Of a stretch of 8,112 nt of DNA, positions 6,284 to 8,112 are shown piece after piece. This DNA comes from an uncultured Oscillospiraceae bacterium (GTDB lineage: Bacteria; Bacillota; Clostridia; Oscillospirales; Ruminococcaceae). How positions within the stretch are numbered: the stretch's first letter is position 1; the number at the start of each line of letters is the position of its first letter. The notes beneath the pieces are model-generated. The model was given only the letters and a program-made list of their open reading frames with translations, did no database searches and was not told the DNA's origin. The translations under genes were made by a program, and so were the position numbers. The stretch lies in contig CAJTSZ010000056.1 in assembly GCA_910578755.1 (NCBI GenBank), positions 1 to 8,112 on the forward strand, written 5' to 3'.

Positions 6284-7177
6284 ATGAATTTAAAGCAGCT
6301 TTTTTACTTTACCGTAATTGCCCAAACAAAAAGCTTTTCTGCCGCGGCCCGGCAGCTGGGCCTCTCCCAGCCGCCCTTAAGCAAGCAAATGATGGCTTTG
6401 GAGGAAGAACTGGGAACCTCCCTGATCCACCGTACTGCCCGCGGGGTGGAGCTTACCCCCGCCGGGGCCTGCCTGTACGCTAGGGCCCAGGATATTCTAC
6501 TGATGCTGGACACCGCCCGCCGGGAGGTGCAGGAGTTTCCCTCCCACTTAGGGGGCACCTTAAAGTTGGGGACGGTTTCCTCCTCCGGCAACATTTTAAT
6601 GGATGATTTTTTGCAGAACTTTTGCCGCCTGCACCCTGCTGTGCGCTTTGAGGTGACGGAGGGCAACACCTATGAGCTGCTGGAAAAGCTGAAAAACGGC
6701 ATATTAGAGTGCGCCGTGGTGCGCACCCCCTTTAACAGCGAAGGGTTTGTATGCAAGTACGGCCCCAGGGAGCCTTTGGTGGCCGTGGCAAGGGAGGAAT
6801 ACTTTAAAAACCTGCCCCAAAGCCACATTTCCCTTTTGGATTTAGCCGGCAAGCCCCTAATTTACTACCGCCGCTTTGAGGCCATTATCTCCTTGGCCTT
6901 TCAAAACGCCGCCGCAACGCCAAACATTTTTTGCCGCAACGACGACGCCCGCACCTGCCTGATTTGGGCCAGCGGCGGCCTAGGGGTGGCCCTGGTGCCC
7001 GCCTCCATCAGCAAGCTGCCTATTGCTGATGGGCTGGCTGTAAAAATAATAGATTCGGAAGATACCACCACCCAAATGGCGGCAATTTACAAAAAAAACG
7101 GCTATGCTTCCCAGCTGGCCCGGGAATTTGTAGAAAGCTTTGCCAATGGCAAGGAAAACGCCCTGTTTAAAGAATAA
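6284..7177 (+). CDS. LysR-type transcriptional regulator
   Basis: A 297-residue regulator of normal LysR length. The N-terminal winged helix-turn-helix (1-60) reads FTVIAQTKSFSAAARQLG, then LSQPPLSKQM as recognition helix, and ends in LFHRT-like SLIHRTARGVELTPAG. A linker helix follows (about 61-87), then the two-lobed effector-binding domain from about residue 90 (LKLGTVSSSG) to the C-terminus, including the conserved GGLGVALVPAS near 230-240. The ATG has AAGGAG (6271-6276) seven bases upstream. It is divergent from the ABC exporter pair, the common arrangement for a LysR gene and its target, so control of the exporter is the best guess; the ligand cannot be told from sequence. The HAD gene follows 25 bases later and is probably co-transcribed. 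Confidence 0.93.
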   Translation: MNLKQLFYFTVIAQTKSFSAAARQLGLSQPPLSKQMMALEEELGTSLIHRTARGVELTPAGACLYARAQDILLMLDTARREVQEFPSHLGGTLKLGTVSSSGNILMDDFLQNFCRLHPAVRFEVTEGNTYELLEKLKNGILECAVVRTPFNSEGFVCKYGPREPLVAVAREEYFKNLPQSHISLLDLAGKPLIYYRRFEAIISLAFQNAAATPNIFCRNDDARTCLIWASGGLGVALVPASISKLPIADGLAVKIIDSEDTTTQMAAIYKKNGYASQLAREFVESFANGKENALFKE

Positions 7178-7202
7178 ACCGCTTGAAAAGGACAAAATAG
7201 CT

Positions 7203-7844
7203 ATGAAACCACAGCTCAACACCATTATTTGGGATTTTAACGGCACCCTGCTTCACGATGTGGACGCGATTATTGACGCCAACAACGAAATAAACCGCCG
7301 CTACGGCATCCCGCCCATTACAAAGGAGCACTACCGGCAGCACTTTTCTTACCCGCCCATGGCCTTTTATGAAGCTATGGGCTACAACTTTAAGGAGATA
7401 CCCTACGAGAAAATCAGCGCCGAATTTATTGCCTGCTACCAGGAAAAGCAGGCAGCTTGCGGCTTAACCCCCGGCGTTTTAGCCGCTTTGGAGGAATTTT
7501 GCCGCCGCGGCATGGAGCAGATGGTTTTTTCCGCCCACAACCAGCGGCTTTTAGAGGAAAAGCTGGAACAGCTGGGGGTAAAACACTACTTTAGCCACAT
7601 TGACGGGGAGGAGGGCGTTGTGGTTACCGGGAAAGTACAGCGGGCCAAGGGCTTTGCCGCCCGGCGGGACCTTTCCCGCGCCCTGCTGATTGGCGATACC
7701 TCCCACGACTTTGAAACCGCCGCGGCCTTAGGCTGTGCTTGCGCCCTGTTTTCCGGCGGCCACGAGGACGCAGCCCGGCTGCAAAAAAACAACGCCCCGG
7801 TTTTTGAAACCATAGAGGCGTTGACAGAGTATATTTTAAAATAG
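7203..7844 (+). CDS. HAD-superfamily hydrolase, phosphoglycolate phosphatase-like
   Basis: A 213-residue HAD protein with a helical cap inserted after motif I (about 17-85). Motif I is DFNGT (11-15): the nucleophile Asp11 is present, but the usual second Asp, the general acid/base, is Asn13. Motif II is Ser110 in MVFSAHN, motif III probably Lys144 in VTGKVQRAKG, and motif IV GDTSHD (164-169). The overall pattern is that of small phosphatases of the phosphoglycolate phosphatase/Gph type. The Asn form is one I recall from HAD proteins with IWDFNGTL, so it may be a subfamily trait and need not mean inactivity. The ATG at 7203 has AAAGGA 10 bases upstream; an earlier in-frame ATG at 7140 lies inside the LysR gene and has no family similarity. 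Substrate unknown. Confidence 0.85.
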   Translation: MKPQLNTIIWDFNGTLLHDVDAIIDANNEINRRYGIPPITKEHYRQHFSYPPMAFYEAMGYNFKEIPYEKISAEFIACYQEKQAACGLTPGVLAALEEFCRRGMEQMVFSAHNQRLLEEKLEQLGVKHYFSHIDGEEGVVVTGKVQRAKGFAARRDLSRALLIGDTSHDFETAAALGCACALFSGGHEDAARLQKNNAPVFETIEALTEYILK

Positions 7845-7850
7845 GGAAGT

Positions 7851-7873
7851 GGCGGCAGTAAAATACTGCCGCC
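7851..7873. terminator. Convergent hairpin between the HAD and DUF4230 genes
   Basis: Ten-bp perfect arms GGCGGCAGTA and TACTGCCGCC around AAA (in practice a 5-base loop). It lies 7 bases after the HAD stop and 9 bases after the DUF4230 stop. The tails, GCTGTTCTTT rightwards and CACTTCCCTATTTT leftwards, are only moderately T-rich, but position and stem make a shared terminator likely. Confidence 0.7.
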
Positions 7874-7881
7874 GCTGTTCT

Positions 7882-8112
7882 TTACTGAAAGGTAATGGTA
7901 TATTCCACTTCTTCCGGGATGCCGGTGGCTACCAGTTTGTGAATGATAGCTTTGGCGTTTTCGTAGGCCTTATCCAAAATCCCATTTTCAATGGCCCTTT
8001 GCTCCATGGCCTCCTTGCTGACAGTGTCAAAGGCTCTGACATCATCTATTTTAATGGAGTTGAAAAAGCCGTTTTTTTCGTCCAAGGTTTCTATACTTTC
8101 TTCGCTTATTTC
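7882..8112 (-). CDS. DUF4230 family protein, C-terminal part (cut by window edge)
   Basis: The frame is open to the right edge, so only the last 76 residues are seen. They contain SIETLDEKNGFFNSIKIDD followed by an amphipathic helical stretch with EAMEQRAIENGILDKAYENAKAIIHKL, the usual end of DUF4230 proteins, which are typically single-pass membrane-anchored and of unknown function. A TTG at 8085 could be read as a start, but it falls inside the conserved part and has no ribosome site, so the real start lies outside. The tail GIPEEVEYTITFQ is a short strand-like extension. It converges on the HAD gene with the hairpin at 7851-7873 between them. Confidence 0.75.
   Translation of the reverse strand, partial: EISEESIETLDEKNGFFNSIKIDDVRAFDTVSKEAMEQRAIENGILDKAYENAKAIIHKLVATGIPEEVEYTITFQ

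Noticed and set aside
7140..7202. Earlier start for the HAD gene
   Set aside because: It lies inside the LysR gene and adds 21 residues before the motif I strand; the ATG at 7203 has its own ribosome site.

Overview
The window looks like chromosomal DNA from an anaerobic member of the Clostridia (Bacillota), possibly of the Oscillospirales type. This is an inference from Shine-Dalgarno sites of the AGGAGG kind, roughly balanced base composition with AT-rich intergenic stretches, and the gene families present: DUF4358 lipoprotein, DUF4230 protein, DUF1624 membrane protein, and an ABC exporter pair like TM287/TM288. There is no rRNA, tRNA, CRISPR array, phage gene or transposase.

Layout. Positions 1 to about 6171 are transcribed leftwards. 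From the left edge they hold a DUF1624 (HGSNAT-type) membrane acyltransferase homologue (142-894), a broken rhomboid protease gene (1071-1635), a DUF4358 lipoprotein (1653-2231), a 417-base intergenic region (2232-2648), and two ABC half-transporters (2649-4412 and 4417-6171). A divergent intergenic region (6172-6283) separates these from two rightward genes, a LysR-type regulator (6284-7177) and a HAD-family phosphatase homologue (7203-7844). A leftward DUF4230 gene runs off the right edge (7882-8112) and is separated from the HAD gene by a convergent hairpin.

How the genes may work together. The two ABC genes have opposite and complementary departures from consensus, as expected of one heterodimeric exporter with one degenerate and one active ATP site. 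The divergent LysR gene, with a 16-bp palindrome between it and the exporter, is a plausible regulator of the exporter. The lipoprotein and rhomboid genes form a natural operon behind a consensus sigma-A promoter at 2377-2404. The rhomboid frame is broken twice at short homopolymers and lacks a usual start codon, although its catalytic Ser and His and its HxxxN motif remain.

Most unusual points: (1) the rhomboid gene with three lesions but conserved catalytic residues; (2) the 2498-2627 region, where three copies of a 13-mer allow competing hairpins and the best terminator points rightwards although no rightward gene exists there; (3) the operator-like palindrome in the exporter/LysR divergent region. 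I found no clearly new multi-gene system.
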